26,351 bases of DNA from Isoetes engelmannii (lineage: Eukaryota > Streptophyta > Lycopodiopsida > Isoetales > Isoetaceae), in assembly GCA_011763485.2 (NCBI GenBank), contig JAANSK020124457.1:1-26351 (forward strand), written 5' to 3'. Position numbers and translations under genes: made by a program. A model generated the notes under the pieces. It did no database searches, had not been told where the DNA came from, and saw only the letters and a list, made by a program, of their open reading frames with translations. How positions within the stretch are numbered: position 1 is the stretch's first letter; each line of letters begins with the position of its first letter. Shown here in pieces: positions 9,826-21,640 of this stretch.

Positions 9826-10410
9826 AAAACTAATAGGACACCTCAAAATTAAATAGGACGTGTCCAATTCAAAAATAAAATACAAGGACAAAGTCCAATT
9901 TAACAAAAATGAAAAATCCCATCATTACAAGTGAAATTTAGTAATAGAAATCTGAAATTGCAAAGAGAATACTATATTGAAATATAAACTATTACATCAT
10001 GTCAAAGTACAAGAGGATCACTTGTACCATTGTAGATTTGACGACTTGGAGGGCGAAAGCAGGGACCACGAAATTGAAAAGGAGGGAAAAGAAAGGATAA
10101 AGAATATTGGAAAAAAATAAATAGAAAAGAATAAATAGTACTAGAAAGGTTTTTTTTATATGAAATTCGTTTAATAAAAAAGTAAATGAGAATTATTTAT
10201 GAGAATATAATATGATACATTTAATATTATATATATTCATAGAATAGTAATAAAAAAAGTCCTCTTCCCCTTGAAATGAATTGGACGAAATCCTCTTCAT
10301 ATAATTTGTATAGGACAAAGTCCAATTCGGTATTTTTTTTTTGTAGGACAGCGTGTCCTGCTCATCTGGACGATAGGTTGACATTGACAAATTTTATAGG
10401 ACAAAACATA
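9826..10410. repeat. AT-rich segment with clustered GGAC...GTCC palindromes
   Basis: Four short palindromes, GGACGTGTCC (9856), GGACAAAGTCC (9886), the identical GGACAAAGTCC (10313) and AGGACAGCGTGTCCT (10345), lie near the two ends of a roughly 580-base AT-rich block. Three are followed by AATT. The paired placement suggests the termini of a non-coding element, though no clean terminal repeat could be drawn. Confidence 0.4.
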
Positions 10411-10679
10411 ACCTGAACCTCACTTTTTTCGAAACCTGCTTTTACCTTCTTATACCTGGCCGTTTAAAAGTTGAGTTGAACTGGTTTTATTTTTATAGCA
10501 TTAAAAACCAAATTGGATTGCCATCATTTTTGTATTTCCCAAAGAGCAAACGCTAGGGGTGGGGGTGAGGAGTCAGCACATGCCGCAAAATATGCTATCT
10601 AAACTATGAATATGTAGCCTATATGCAATTTGGATGGTGAATATATGGCCTAGAGATAAATAGATAGATGAGTTTTTTA

Positions 10680-10990
10680 CATCCGAGGGGATCCTACCAG
10701 GCCATGGGACGAGTACACGCAAAGGGGGCAGAGCCCAAATGAAACTTGGGGGTTAAACCCTAGCACAAACACAACAATAAACAAAAATAACAGATAAAAC
10801 TACGGAAGAATATGTCTATGTGGAAATTGTCTAGGGATCAGATAGCCACTGATCCCGAATGAGAGCTTGACCTCCTCTGTACACTGCCCACTTCCACTGC
10901 AGGTGAGCCTCGCGCACCCGACATAATTAATCTCTCTGTCTGCTGTCTGCGGAGGTGTGTGCTGGAGTCAGATCCTCGTAAGGATAAGGA
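10680..10990 (+). repeat. Dispersed repeat, copy A
   Basis: The core 10845-10893 (GCCACTGATCCCGAATGAGA and following) resembles 25398-25446 in the same orientation at roughly 75% identity, and the sequence before it has similar short blocks (AGTCCAAA/AGCCCAAA, AAGCCCC/AAACCC). Possibly a truncated LINE 3' end, because the other copy follows RTE-type LINE coding sequence. Confidence 0.45.
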
Positions 10991-11448
10991 TTTTTAGTCT
11001 TATATAAAAGCCTACGTTATCCACGTTGTCCTGAAATTTTCATAAGGACTTAAACCGTTAAATCATGTCTTAAAATTTTGACAAGGACTTATAAACCATT
11101 CAACTATTTTTGTTACAGGGCTCAGAAAATTAGGGGAGATTCGACATCGGCAATTAGTCGACGCCAATTAGCGAGCAACCAATATAATTTGTCCACGTCT
11201 ACCTCACTTGCCCGACAATTGCAACCTATTTGCAAATGTGGCATTGGAATGCGGCGTGCAACTGTCGGCGGATTTGGCTGACGATTAGGACCCGAAGAAC
11301 GGGCAAGAAATTTTTTTCTCCCAGGTGTTCTTCCCGCCCTCTGGGAAGCCCGTGAAATGGATCCTCCGAGCTATAATTCCCACTCTATGACATAAGGAGA
11401 TGCAGCAGCAGAGATTCTAGAGGCTTTCGGTGTACATCAGGTGGTGCA
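10991..11448. other. No gene recognised
   Basis: Only short frames without recognisable character. Confidence 0.4.
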
Positions 11449-11555
11449 GATCATAATTTGCAGAGCTTTTTTATATCATAATTTGCAGAGGTTTTTTATA
11501 TCAGGAAGTGCTAATTGTAATTTGCAGAGTTTTTTTTTGTATGCCAGGAAGTGCT
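11449..11555 (+). repeat. Three-unit tandem repeat ATAATTTGCAGAG plus T run
   Basis: Three units contain (A/G)TAATTTGCAGAG followed by 6-9 T; the last two also share a CAGGAAGTGCT end. Confidence 0.75.
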
Positions 11556-11731
11556 TCGGTAAGAACATTCTACATGTTTTTACGTATCAGGAGTTGCATC
11601 AGGAAGTGAGGTGGGTGATTGAATTCTTGAGTTCTATGTCATTGCAGTAACCTTTACATTGTTTCTTTTCATCACGTAATCACCTTCTAGGATTGCTTAA
11701 ATTAATTTATTTCTTGTTCAAAATGTTTTAG

Positions 11732-12156
11732 GTATGGATTCCATGGATTATGGTTGTTTTTCCATAGCTTCATGGCTGGTTTGTATGTGCATATTGGGTA
11801 TAATAGAGCACTCACTTCTATTGAAAAACAGGTGGGCAGCAGCATTGTAAGAATGTCCCCATATTCTAGTAGTAACATGGCACACACCTGTGTGTTTCGA
11901 ATGTCTCTAGGTAATTCAATATATTCACATACAAGCTTCCCTATTCCTAAAATAAAGTAGTTTGTCGTTGCCTAATTTCTCCATTTGTTTGAATGCCAAA
12001 TGACCATATCCAACTGTAACATCAATTTTGCAAAACAGGGTCAATCTTTGAGCTTCTTGGGTTATCTTTTGATCCTATGTGTATTGCTTCAGACTTATCT
12101 GTATGGAATACCACAGATGGAGCAATTGGATCACGTTCAGCCTGAAACATGCTATT
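11732..12156 (+). pseudogene. Two-exon coding-like fragment of an unrecognised protein
   Basis: After a TTTTAG acceptor, a frame open from about 11732 reads YGFHGLWLFFHSFMAGLYVH and continues through EKQVGSSIVRMSPYSSSN to MSL, ending at a good donor (CTAG|GTAATT, exon end 11910). After a 128-base gap a CAAAACAG acceptor (exon start 12039) continues in compatible phase: GSIFELLGLSFDPMCIASDL, then SVWNTTDGAIGSRSA and TGA at about 12154-12156. The first half is hydrophobic and could be membrane-embedded. I do not recognise the family. It may be an exon pair of a broken or captured gene; no start and no further exons could be attached. Confidence 0.35.
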
Positions 12157-12435
12157 CGTAATGAACAAAAGTAATAGACCAATAGATTTTGTTGAACATG
12201 CGTTTTACCTGGGCACATAATAGAGGTCTGGGCAACGACCTGCTATTGCTGAAAGCGTACCAAAACCTAAGAGTAGGAGGTAAGAACTAATTCTTCGCAG
12301 CCTGTTATCTTAGTGATTCAAATTCTTTTCAACCACCGACTTTAGAGACAACCTCTTCTCTTGTGCATGAATCGCATTGCGCCACAACTGCTCAAGCTGC
12401 AATTAAATTTGATATATCTGCCTTATCCATTTGTT

Positions 12436-12577
12436 CAAAACATTTCAGTTGTTCTTGACCAGAACCGTGCTCAATGTGCCCTGCAAAGCTGAGCCGCCGT
12501 TGCCATACATATCAATTGAACTGCTTCAGATATTCCTTTTCTTTGATCTCGGCATCTATGCAATGCGATATGAAGAA
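12436..12577 (+). pseudogene. Weak coding-like stretch, unrecognised
   Basis: After a TTTCAG acceptor-like site a frame reads LFLTRTVLNVPCKAEPPLPY, then ISIELLQIFLFFDLGIYAMR and a TAA. It is hydrophobic and protein-like in composition, on the same strand as the exon-like fragment 300 bases upstream, and could be part of the same broken gene. There is no family match. Confidence 0.2.
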
Positions 12578-13071
12578 TAAGCAATTTTTCACACCATTTG
12601 TAGATCAATTACAGCTAAATTATCAGAAGATGCATGTAAGCTCCTTTGACACATTGTCCAAGCATTCACTATCAACTACTTTGGATTAATCCTTGAGCTT
12701 TGTCTAAGTTGCCATGTCAATGGAGGCAACCTAGAAAGCAGCCTCTTGAAATCGAAGAAGAATTTACTGCATTTTTTTTCCCATTGTCTTGCTTCTCCAT
12801 TTTTTGCATTTTCAGCTAGAATTATCTCATTTTTGTTATTATATAATCTATTCTGGCAAGTGCATCAAAATAAATGTGTGATATTATGTTCAACCGTTTA
12901 CCTTTTCTTGGACTATAGGGTCTGTAGTAGTACTGTTTTTGGATATGTTTTTAGTATAATAAGGTAAGATTACAGACTCCAACAAATGCAACACCAAAAT
13001 GCCATATCATCTCTTTCAGAGAAAATTGCACGAACAATGATGTAGAAATTGATAGCACCATTGATTAAATA
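12578..13071. other. No gene recognised
   Basis: AT-rich intergenic sequence. Confidence 0.4.
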
Positions 13072-13244
13072 TTTTCGAGGTATTCTTATGCATTGAAATG
13101 ACAGATCAACTCTCTTGTCTATTCATCTTTAGGCTCGGTATGAGTTTAGACTGCAAATATTTCAAGGTAAGAGTTTAGATTGCAAATTTTGAGGTATTCT
13201 TATGCAATGAAATGATCTTTAGGCTCGGTAAGAGTTTAGGCTGC
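13072..13244 (+). repeat. Imperfect direct duplication
   Basis: GAGGTATTCTTATGCA(T/A)TGAAATG and ATCTTTAGGCTCGGTA(T/A)GAGTTTAG occur twice in the same order (13077-13153 and 13191-13240). The second copy lacks about 24 bases between the two blocks. Confidence 0.75.
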
Positions 13245-13956
13245 AGGTCATGGCAGTATCAAGATCTGCAAGAAAAAAAGATGCTAAATCCATGATACAT
13301 CAATGATGTGGTTTCTATATCTGTTTGGTAAAAACATCTATCTACAAATAGAACACAGAAACAAAATCTCTTACCTCTACTGTTTGAAATTGTAAGCAAA
13401 TGACTGAACATGCAGAATACAGAAGTTCAGGATTGCGATACTTAAGTAGGCAATGTTTTTGAAAGAACTAATTTGTTTGATATTCCGAGTCGAACATTTT
13501 CCTGTAGAGGATTGCACAAAATTTCGTAAATTGATGTAGGAAATTGCAGAAGAAACAATGATCCTGAACCAACAAAGAAGCTAACTGCATATTAACCCAC
13601 AATTCTTTTGTAAAAAAAATTTCTAAGATTGTATAAAAGAGTTAGTCCTATAACTGGAATAAGCAGTATGTCAAGGTTATACACAAAATTGTTGACCAAT
13701 ATGGCATTACAACGCCATATGCATGCCTAACTGCTTGCCAAATACCCCGTTGATAACTGATAACTGCTTGCCACATACTGTGTCGAATACCTGCTACGTC
13801 TGGTTCGACCAGCATGTCTTGAGGTGTGGATTAGGTGTAATAGTGTCTGGTTCAGCGAGCATGCTTCGAGGATTGAATAGCTGCTTCATTTTTTAAGTGA
13901 TTGAGTTTGGTTTTTCTTACTTTTAGATGAGATTAACGGTTGCTTTTGATGCAAAA

Positions 13957-14009
13957 TATTTCTTGGTTGTCCCAAAATGTGGGATGCATTTAGGGACAAC
14001 CAAGAAATA
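13957..14009. repeat. Perfect 17-bp inverted repeat with 19-base loop
   Basis: TATTTCTTGGTTGTCCC at 13957-13973 is exactly complemented by 13993-14009. Pairing stops sharply outside the arms. Confidence 0.85.
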
Positions 14010-14702
14010 ATTGAATCATTTTTCTTCAAGTGAGGCATGTTATTCTTAATGCTTATTTTACTGAATACATAGAGCAATCACTGTGAATTTTTTCGAATTC
14101 AGTTTCTAGTTTGATGCTTGCGGATGTAAATGATTAGTGTAGTAATCTGGTACGCAAATTAGATCAGAAAAAAAAAAAAATGCATCGTAAGTATTCAGCT
14201 CTCTCTTCTTCCCACAACCCAATTTTTTTTGTCTACAATTGATCGCTTTCCCTTTTTAAATATAGATGTTTTGATTTTGTTTTAATATGATCAGCATTTT
14301 TTTCCATGGCAAACTCTTTAGTTCTACCTTGACTTTTATGCCTCATCCAAACTCCCACAGTTGTCGTACAATCTGACAAGAATGTTGTGCAATGCAGTGT
14401 TTATATTGACAAGTTGACCCCGTTAAGGCTGCTATACTAGCGCATACTTTCAAGGTGGGAAATGTAATTCTGTTTGGATTAATTTCTTATTATTGCATCC
14501 TTTCAAAAGTGATGCGTTGTAGAATCAAGACAACCTATGAATACTTTGTATCATCTGTACACCTGCCTTGCCCGCCTACCTTCTCTATATCTGTTATGTG
14601 AGTGTTATGTTCATACTGCTAATTTTTCTTTTTTCACTTTTTTATATTGCTCTGTGTTCTTTGAATGCATTGCATCATCAACTTCCACCTTTCTAAATAT
14701 GA
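14010..14702. other. No gene recognised
   Basis: AT-rich, with an A13 run near 14168. Confidence 0.4.
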
Positions 14703-14781
14703 TATGATATGCTATGCTCATCTTGCTTTCAACCTTTCTAGATTTCTAGGTATGATATGCTATTCTCATCCTGCTTTCAAC
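14703..14781 (+). repeat. 48-base-period tandem duplication
   Basis: TATGATATGCTATGCTCATC begins at 14703 and a near-identical copy begins at 14751, each continuing into TGCTTTCAAC. Confidence 0.8.
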
Positions 14782-14844
14782 TATGCTGCTGCATGCTTCC
14801 AGAGCAATTGTAGATGTGATTTTATCTGTCTTTGCTCCTTTCTA

Positions 14845-16406
14845 GTCCCCTTCCTGGACCTTCAATTCTGATCCCAAGAGGGGTAACCTCGAAAGTGTCA
14901 AGGAGAAGAAAGTGGGCAGTAAAGGAAAAACATAAGCAGTCCTTTCAAAAAAGAGAGGACAATGACTTCGTACTTTGAGCCAGTGGCCAAGAAGACAGAG
15001 GTTTTGTGATTTCATTGTTGTAGTTTCTCTTTTTTTTCTTAATGTTTGCGTAACATCTATAGGAGGCAGCAAATGCGCCCCTAGCTGCACATGATTGCTG
15101 TATAAAATGGTCTCATAGACCCAAGTGGTCTTTCGTAGACGTTAATATAATTTTTGTTTCCTTCATCTAGAGTCTTGGCAAGATACTTTATGCCAGAAAA
15201 TCCATTCCGTCTCTTCCTCTTTATTAACCCTTGGTTTTCACTTCAAGCCCTACAATGAGGATGGCCTTCTCTGTATTTACATGTTTATGGCTTCCCGTTA
15301 AAACCTCCAATTTTCCCACTGTGCTTCACATTCTGCCTAAGGCTCAAAACTTCATGTTGCACCTCTTTGCTAGTTATGTTTCCAAGCTTTTGTTTCTATT
15401 CCGGGCCTGACTCGTGGATATGGAAAGTTTACATATAATTGTGGGTATAGAAAGTTTACCTTCTACACAAGACGAAAGTATGGAATCTTTATAATCAACA
15501 ACAGGTAGTTAACGAGGGCAACCCATTATGCTAGAAAACCTTGTCTATTCTGGGCACAAGTGTGATTTCCAAAACAAATAAGTGACCTAGAGTCATTGAA
15601 ATTGTTGGATTTTGATGTAAAAGAGACGGCCGATAAAAATGATATTCATTACTCCTGGATGGTAATAATCTCGAAGCGCTAAACACAATTTGCTTGAAGG
15701 TTAGGGTTTTATGCTTTTGTTTTGCTTAATTTTCATGTGCTTCTTAATGTATTATTATCTTCAAATTTCTCTACCATGGCGGTTCATTAACCCAAACAAA
15801 ACTTTCGGATTCTTGTAAGTTTTGGGAAACAGAGTATCAAAGTATCTTTTGTTTGTCCTGAATGTTTTGCATCCAACATATGGACCTTCTACAACTAATT
15901 GTTGTACTACTATGTTTCACAAATCATGAACTTGTTAGAGCGCAAGTTACCTTTATATAAGTCTCTTTCACCAGGTCCTCTAGAACTCTGAAAATCAAGA
16001 TTGCATCATCAAAATCAAAAGTATGTTTTGTCTGTGCTCAGTATTATGAATTCGAGATGTTGGATCTTGTTTTTCGCCTCAAAGCTTGTACTGATCATAG
16101 CAAGGCTTTGCCGATGAAGAATCAAGGCACCTTTTGTCTGTTTTAGCAATCACATCTTACCTTTGTGTAAGTCCCTTTCATTAAATCCTTTTAAGCTTTG
16201 AATCTTAGGGTAAGCTGAATTTTTTATGAACTGAAACAGTGCATATTATGCTCGAGAATATTCAACTCAATGATATATAGCCAATTCTGCTTAACTGCGC
16301 TAGTTTGTGCATTGCTAATTCATTACTAACTGTGTGATGGTTTGTCCTTTGCTAAGTTGTGTAAATTTCTTTAATGATCTTACATATGGCTTATGTGCAT
16401 TTTTAG
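14845..16406. other. Upstream region of DRC2, no gene assigned
   Basis: Two short lysine-rich frames at 14850-15005 (KRGNLESVKEKKVGSKGKT, then MTSYFEPVAKKTE in another frame) look faintly protein-like but cannot be joined or identified. The rest shows no coding signal. The DRC2 promoter and at least one 5' non-coding exon are presumably within this stretch, since the first coding exon is preceded by a splice acceptor. Confidence 0.35.
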
Positions 16407-16461
16407 GTCCCTAAGATCCGGCAACAGCCTTGGAAGTTGCAGTATCACTTACTGAAGAGCG
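16407..16461 (+). other. DRC2: Probable 5' UTR part of DRC2 coding exon 1
   Basis: A T-rich tract ending TTTTTAG (16400-16406) resembles a splice acceptor. It is followed by 55 bases without an ATG and then the DRC2 start codon, so a separate upstream non-coding exon is likely. Confidence 0.45.
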
Positions 16462-19400
16462 ATGGCACCTAAAAAGGTGAATATGGTTAACCTTGTCAAC
16501 AGTTGTGTATTTGGTGTCATGCTTATCCGTGGGAGTCTAACACTATTAGATTTGCTTATCAGGGAAAGAAACCGTTGTCACCAGAAGAAAAGAAAATTAG
16601 AGCAGAAATGTTAGCACTTAAGGTAAGATCTTATGTACATAAAATATTTATTTTGCAATTTTCCACCTTTTGAACTGTTTTGACAATTTTAAGTTCCAAG
16701 TGTGTATGTTCCTTTAGCTTCTATTGTTTTTACATCTATTTTGGTCACTAGTGTACCATTTAGCTCAAGTCTTCTGATGATAACACTAGTTCTTTTAAAA
16801 GTTAAGTTACTGAAATTGGTGAAAAACAGGTGTTGTTCTCTGTGCACAGGCAGAAGAAGCTCGGAAAAAGAAAGAAGATGAAGAGAGAGCCAGGCTTCAA
16901 CGAATACAGGTTGACAAGTCATCTATTATCTAGATATACAAAAAGAAAAGTTAGAAAGATGTCTCTGTATGTGCCTTAATTATTGCTGAATAATTTGTTA
17001 TGTATTGTGATATTTTATCTAACACCAATTAGAATAGAGTAGAGCTACATTTGTAACAATCCAGATCACATTGGCATTTTAGAAAAATGAAGAAAACATC
17101 TGCAAAGAAAACATGCGGGAAATTCACAATCAATGGAGAAAAATTATGCGGGTTGCAAAAGCAAAGGATCTTCAGCAGGAAGTCCAAATACTTGCAGAAG
17201 AACATGAGAACCAGGTTTGGCCACAATGCATTTATCTTTTAATTCCAGACACAAATCTCCTGCTTCAAAGGCCTGAAGTTCCCTTTTGCTTTTGCATCCT
17301 GGAAATGAAGGTTCAAAGAAAGGACCGTATCATTGAGAATTTGTTCAAAGAGCTAGAGGAAGCAGAGGGCCAACATCAAACAGCCTTTGCAAAGCATCTG
17401 CAGATAATGGATGGCTTGATTGACTTGCATTATACACGTCTGAAGGTATTCTATATATGTTCAATAGTGGGAAACCAGAAATCACCTTTTTAGTATGTTT
17501 ATTTTGCTCCATTCTGTAAAATGCAAATGGCATGGGGTAATTCCATTTAACCTGAGTATATTACTCCGTGAGTCATGTATCTACAAGTGTTAAGATGGAT
17601 GCTGAATATCATTCTTTTTCTTTCCTATTAAATAGATTATGGAAGAAGAATTTGAAGAGCGGTTGAACACTTTGGAAACTGCATTTCATTCTGAAAAGCA
17701 AGGAATTATTAAAAGCAATGAGAAACAAAAGAAGGTTTGTATTTTGAGATTGGAGTTTCCTAGTTTAACTTGTTTAATGTGCATGTGCTCCTGGGTAGTC
17801 CATAAAAGAACATGTGCATGTGCTAGATCTTACAATGTTTCTTGGTAATGAATGAGTACTTAACTTTTTGTTAGTGGAACTGCTATATGTAATGTCTCTT
17901 TATATTCTAAAATACATCTTGACGACTTCTCAGGAGTTAATGGATGTCATGACAGCTATGGAAATTGAACACAAAGAAAGAGAAGCAGAAATTCGTCAAG
18001 ATTATGAATCATCAAGAGAAGAAGCAAAGGTTAGATTGATATTCATAAAAAGTAGTGTTGGGCACGATCAATGACAATTTTTTATATGATTGTATGTGTT
18101 GTTGGGCAGAACAAGAACATGGAGGAGTATAATGTCCTGAAGATCTCACTTGAAAATGCCATCCAAGACTTGGAGCACAAAATTGAGGAAACACATCAGG
18201 TACTTTTTAAGCAACAGCGTGAAAAAGTGTTGAGGTTACTTTGTTATTCGTCTGATACTCGTCATTGTGCACCGTTTTACACTTTCATTTCTTCTGCTAT
18301 CTGATAACGTTGCTAGTGACTCTGTATGTTCGTCCCATGTTTATGGATTTATTTGCTCATTAGTGTATGGAAGTAACAGAATCTTGGCAACTAAACCTCC
18401 TAAGTGATTTCAGAACTAAAACCTAGGATGGCTACTCTTATTCAGGCATATCTTGGAAGCACTGATGCAAAGACACAGTCGTTTAAAAAATTGGTTGAAA
18501 AGGATAAAGTAACAGCAAAATTGATTGAGCAAAGAATGAGAAAACTACTTCATATTCATGAAAGCATAGCTTATTGGCGAGCAAAGATCGCTACACACAG
18601 GTCATATAATAATATAATTAAAGCAAAGATGCAATATGCTTGATCCCAATAATAGTTTGCTTATCTGTTTTTCCTTCTTATATGACAGCCGGGAATGGGA
18701 AGGGATTAATAAGGCTTTGCGTGATCAAAAAGACTATGTTAATAAACACTACCAAAATCTCAAAAGGAAATTATCAAAAATGCGCAACTCAGAACATGAG
18801 AAACTTAAGGTAGGCAGGTTCGTACTTTCTCTTTTCGTCGAATAAGTTGCTCGGAAAGATTTCATGTAGGGTTGAATGTAAATGATTTGAATGACTTCAC
18901 CAGCACATTGGCAGATCATATTAGTTTAGCGAGCACATGTGCTGACATGGCAGCCTAGGGAACCATGTGATGTGAGTTGACATATATTTGTGTATGCTTC
19001 TAACCGTGTAGAATGTTTAGTGCGTGGGTTTATCTACTTATGTCTATTCCTTGATTCTTAGATCCATTCCCCACATTGCGACCACGTAAAAATGCAGGTG
19101 GTTTTATGGAAGGGTTCAAAAGAGCAAGCATGACTTGCATCTTTCATGCTAAAAGTAGGGGCCTTGTGAAACATCTACTACGGAGTGGGGAGAGTGCCAC
19201 ACATATATATTCTCCCATGATATGTTGAACACCATCACTTTTGTTTTTTTAACTTCACCATTTTCGTTCTATACAAATTCAATTTTAAGCACAGAAGTCT
19301 TGTAATACCAACAAATGTTGCTGAAGCCCTTCTGATAATAGCACAACATCATCTTGGAAGGATGAATACGCATTCTTCTGTGACTTCCAATTGCTTGTAC

Positions 19401-20779
19401 GAGGGTTTGGAAGTCATTACTATACTGACCAAAGAGAATAGGAGATAGGGGGCAGCCCATCTGTAATTTATCTCTGTTAAACAAAGAGGAGTGGAGTGTG
19501 TGCCACATAAACTACTTGAGCTTTAGTTTTACAAGAAGAGGAAGTGTTGCTCGCCACAGTAACAGCCAAGCTCAAATTCTAGGGGCACATCTGTAGAAGA
19601 GTAGCAAAGAAAAGGCATAAGTGGGACCTTCCAAAGAGGTGTCAAGTCAGGTATCACTTTGTATTTTGCACCAGCATCCCTAGTTCAATGAGATTTCTGG
19701 ATCTGCGGCAGAGTTTACTACAGTCTCATAATATTTACAAACTTATTTACAAACTTAAGGTGTGATGATCTGTTGCAATAATTTGTTTTAAAAAGTTGCC
19801 AGACGGTTGATGCATAAGATAAATTGCAAGCTCAAATGATTGTCATACTAAATCATCCTCATAGGACGCATTATCTAGTTTGCACTTTGACAATTGGGTT
19901 CGTCTTTGTAGGCAATCTCCAAAGCAAGTGAGGAAGTGCGGTTGGATTTAACAAAGAAATTGGAAATGGCCGACCGTATCATTAGGCTTGGAGAGATTAA
20001 CAATAAGGTAAGGTTCTGCTCTTTTAGGTAAGAGGAATGCAGGGTTTTCTTCCCAGTGTTGATGTCTCATCAGCTTTAAGTTGTTTGTTTAACTCATCAG
20101 CTCGAAACTGAACATGAGAGAATCTTCCCCTTCGATCCGTTGCATTGTTCAGCCATTTCTACAATTTCGGAGCCAGAGGTTCATAATATAGGTATAATTA
20201 TAGTTCCCGCTATTTTCTTCTTTCTTTATTATTGGAAGTGTTTGAGTAACTAGGTGTGGATATAGTTACAGAAGCTGAAGATCCGGCTAAGAGGAGCCAC
20301 GAGTTTGTATTAGGTGGGGCAGACAAAATAAGTGGAGATGAGAAAGATGATGGTACAATCTGCAGGTATTCTTCCTATGCTGCAGATGAGAATGGAAATG
20401 AGGTTGAAGAATGGAACTATCTTTCAAAATTTCAAAAGCGTTATAACAAGGTGATGTTATTACTTTAACTGATCTTACTTCCATTCATCATACATTTGTT
20501 TGGGGATCCTGTTTTGTAAACGTTTTCATAATTATGTTAGGTTATGCTTGATAAGCTAGCATTAGATTTGGAGAAGCAAAAACTGGAATCAGAAAATAAG
20601 AACCTGCGACTAGCATTGCAAGGATACCTAGACGGGCTGACTGTGAATGATACTATCCTCAAGGGACCTATGAATACGTTGTTGGTATGCATTCATTATT
20701 TTCTTATTTTATGATTTAATTTCAGAATCTAACTTGGGTGTATTGTTTTATGAAGGTGGTCAATTCCTGGAAGTCTTGA
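16462..20779 (+). CDS. DRC2: Dynein regulatory complex subunit 2 (CCDC65/FAP250 homologue), 15 coding exons
   Basis: Coding exons: 16462-16476, 16563-16622, 16850-16909, 17083-17214, 17311-17445, 17636-17734, 17934-18029, 18110-18199, 18446-18600, 18689-18809, 19912-20007, 20101-20191, 20254-20450, 20541-20684, 20756-20779. They total 1515 bases, 504 residues plus TGA; all introns have GT-AG ends and matching phase. The protein starts MAPKKGKKPLSPEEKK, is basic then almost wholly charged coiled coil, has the NYD-SP28-type segment HNQWRKIMRVAKAKDLQQEV (60-79) and ends with WNYLSKFQKRYNKV (437-450) and GYLDGLTVND (477-486), the family's C-terminal signature; human CCDC65 is similar in length (484). 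DRC2 pairs with DRC1 to form the base of the nexin-dynein regulatory complex that links axonemal doublets and controls beating. In plants it can only serve motile sperm. An acidic insert (about 391-436) precedes the C-terminal domain. DRC1 is unlikely: it is far longer. Confidence 0.95.
19240..19530 (-). mobile_element. RTE-type LINE reverse transcriptase fragment inside DRC2 intron 10
   Basis: On the minus strand the frame reads LQMGCPLSPILFGQYSNDF (RT motif of the GCPLSP type), and a second frame reads FQDDVVLLSEGLQQHLLVLQ, the catalytic strand in which the usual YADD is FQDD. These are typical of plant RTE-clade non-LTR retrotransposons. Only about 80 codons with one frameshift remain. The intron is enlarged to 1102 bases (18810-19911), against about 70-250 for the other introns, so the fragment explains part of its size. 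Confidence 0.8.
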
Positions 20780-21640
20780 TAGCAAAGAAGAGGCAAGAAA
20801 ATAAGTCCAAAACTTGTTACATAATGTCGAGTTATGTTGCAAGCTTCTCATTGTTGTTCTGTCTTGGCAATAGATTTATGAAGTAGTAGTTTTGCAAAAC
20901 TTAGGAACCATCTTGGTAGTACAAAATCAGCTATAGAAAAGGGAAATTATAGTCGGCAGGCACCATGTAGGTAGAGGGAACCTTGCTTCAAAGATTCAAG
21001 AGAAGGAAGTATCAGAAGGATATTCCAAAAAAGAAAAGCTTGATACTCTTTTTTTATGAAGAGAAAATAAAATCATTTGGAGTTCAGTTGGGGCTGGTTT
21101 TGCATACCAACAACTTGTATTAAAATTCAACTCTAAACTTTCAACTGCATTCACTGTTAAAGGCCTTCAGATGGGTGGATCTGTAAGAATAAGGGTGGAA
21201 TCACACTACAGGCCGCCCATAAACTCTAATTTTGTGCGAAGGGTAGGGGTACCAAGATCAGGCCATTGGTAAGGCCATTGGTATCAGATTAGAGCCCGGC
21301 CAAGAATATCCACGTCATCTTTGCATGGTAAAGATCTGGCGGAAGGATTATGTCGATGCAGAACCTTCGGACCTCAATCTACAAGTCTGATGCATGGGAT
21401 AGATGTAGCTAAGGATCGATAGGTTAAGATTTTTTGCTATTATAGCTTTATTTCAATTACTTTTGTAATTTTGATTAGAAGCAGCTTAGGATCGATTATC
21501 GAGTAGTAGGACTGGAATTTATGATGTTATAGCTTTATTTCAAGCAACTTTTGTAATGATGAGGTCTTTTCAGAATTTTGTTTGATGTGGAATCTGTAGC
21601 CTCATAATTCAACGGGCCTTTGGTGAAGTGCGAACCTTAA
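20780..21640. other. DRC2 3' flank, no further gene
   Basis: A candidate polyadenylation signal AATAAA lies at 21066-21071, about 290 bases after the DRC2 stop. A direct duplication follows (AGGATCGAT and TATAGCTTTATTTCAA ... ACTTTTGTAAT near 21413-21475 and again near 21488-21557). A partial primer-site-like string TTGGTATCAGA occurs near 21280 without an obvious LTR in front of it. Confidence 0.5.

Noticed and set aside
14850-15005. Lysine-rich peptide with a PCNA-box-like TSYF segment
   Set aside because: Short, split over two frames with stops, no splice sites that join it; likely chance.
20725-20779. Longer last DRC2 exon starting after TTTCAG at 20724
   Set aside because: It stays in frame, but the homologous C-terminus joins NTLL directly to VVNS, supporting the acceptor at 20755.
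21270-21300. Second primer-binding site and LTR
   Set aside because: Only TTGGTATCAGA matches before the sequence departs, and no LTR end, TATA box or coding body is visible around it.
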